DNA from: Owenia fusiformis
Lineage: Eukaryota; Annelida; Polychaeta; Sabellida; Oweniidae
Direction of reading: 5' to 3'
NCBI GenBank assembly: GCA_903813345.2
Contig: CAIIXF020000007.1
Location: 16,038,714 to 16,102,713, forward strand
Length of the DNA: 64,000 nucleotides
Below the pieces are notes generated by a model. It saw nothing but the letters and a program-made list of their open reading frames with translations, had not been told where the DNA came from and ran no database searches. The position numbers were made by a program, and so were the translations under genes. How positions within the stretch are numbered: the stretch's first letter is position 1; each line of letters starts with the position of its first letter. This document shows, piece by piece, positions 63,301-64,000 of this stretch.

Positions 63301-63743
63301 AAGGCATTAAATTATATAATTAAAGTATAAAAGACCAAGATCATGGTTGTATGGAGAAATAGACTATTTCAACAAAATTAAGCAATTTGAAAAACCATGC
63401 AGCCTGAATTAACCCTTCCAAAGGCAGAACATAAGATGCAAGTTATTAGTTTTAAGGGTGACACTTCCATGCAATGATACATGCAAGCTTCAAAAACATT
63501 AATTCAATATTAACCCATCCAAATCTCAATTTTATCTAAGCTATACATGCACTTGGTCAAAAATAAGAATGAAGCTGGAAGTTCATGTTGTCTAGATTTA
63601 ATCCCTCTAAGGTTGACATATATGCTTGATTATACACCCAAAGGCCAGCAAAAATGCAATAAATATATATTGGTGATGTTTTTAAAGATAAAACTCCTCA
63701 AAGACCAGAAAACAAATAAGCTATTAATCCATGCAGGTAAAAT
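60346..63743. other. Spacer between the two most upstream miRNA hairpins
   Basis: No gene or further miR-92-like hairpin seen. ORFs are short and of AT-rich composition. A few C-rich words near 60970-61010 are unremarkable. Confidence 0.5.
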
Positions 63744-63821
63744 TAACCCCTCTAAGGCCGGGACAAGTGCAATATTAGTGAGATATTCAACACTGCTCTA
63801 ATCCCAGACTCAAAGAGGTTA
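63744..63821 (-). ncRNA. mir-92 family precursor hairpin, copy 7 (first in transcript order)
   Basis: The 3' arm is UAUUGCACUUGUCCCGGCCU then U (complement of 63754-63774), the closest of the seven to the common deuterostome miR-92a form. The 5' arm is GAGUCUGGGAUUAGAGCAGU. A basal stem AACCUCU facing AGAGGGGUU extends the hairpin to about 78 nt, a length suited to Drosha processing. It lies 180 bp from the right window edge, so further members may follow outside. Confidence 0.9.
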
Positions 63822-64000
63822 ACAGTGAGTAAATAAGCATTCCAAAATAAGAATCCGAGGAACATGCTCACAAAAGCTAATCTCCACTTCATATGTTGTG
63901 AAAAAATCAAACAATTCACCAGAGTGCAAAATTTTCAATGCAGCATATATAATAGGGAGAATTCATCAACAACAATGCCATATACAGGGCATTTTAGGTG

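Noticed and set aside
54181-63821. Reading the repeated GGCCGGGACAAGTGCAAT hairpins as a MITE or palindromic repeat family
   Set aside because: Only the 3p arm is conserved; 5p arms and loops vary, there are no shared ends or target duplications, and the conserved arm is miR-92/25.
1-64000. tRNA, rRNA or reverse-transcriptase genes
   Set aside because: Looked for by eye and none was seen; a tRNAscan or profile search would be needed to exclude small or decayed ones.

Overview
The window is animal nuclear DNA: AT-rich, intron-rich, with consensus GT/AG splice sites, many inverted-repeat elements and minisatellites, and no bacterial features. Conserved parts are an NR1F (ROR/HR3) nuclear receptor, an ADAM11/22/23-type protein and a miR-92/miR-25 hairpin cluster. 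This points to a bilaterian invertebrate. One hairpin carries the miR-25-type arm known from deuterostomes, so I lean weakly towards an ambulacrarian such as a hemichordate. The species cannot be fixed from this sequence alone.

Layout. Positions 290-12408 (minus): ROR/HR3 nuclear receptor; nine coding exons are visible, and the end of the ligand-binding domain lies beyond the left edge. Positions 14523-18421 (plus): two tandem two-exon genes for small secreted peptides with eight cysteines, head-to-head with the receptor and tail-to-tail with the ADAM gene. Positions 22404-49000 (minus): a complete ADAM gene rebuilt as 24 coding exons with consistent phases (4077 nt, 1358 residues). It has a signal peptide, a long low-complexity N-terminus, prodomain, degenerate metalloprotease domain, disintegrin, Cys-rich, EGF-like, one membrane helix and a cytoplasmic tail of about 450 residues. 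Positions 49001-54180: no recognised gene, but tandem repeats, a nearly 400-bp palindrome and a 54-bp minisatellite. Positions 54181-63821 (minus): seven precursor-like hairpins with miR-92/miR-25 3p arms, plus one orphan arm in the opposite orientation.

The miRNA cluster is the most notable system. The annotation pipeline view of this stretch would be an empty 10 kb, because hairpins make no ORF. Five of the seven hairpins lie within about 2.1 kb (54.18-56.27 kb), two of them almost identical, and two more lie at 60.0 and 63.8 kb. The unpaired copy at 55.88 kb would be read by the cluster's own primary transcript as a nearly full-length complement of the mature miRNAs.

The receptor, the peptide pair and the ADAM gene have no evident functional link. 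Introns and spacers carry several TIR/MITE-like elements, foldback hairpins and satellites. All exon models come from splice motifs and reading-frame continuity, not from transcripts.
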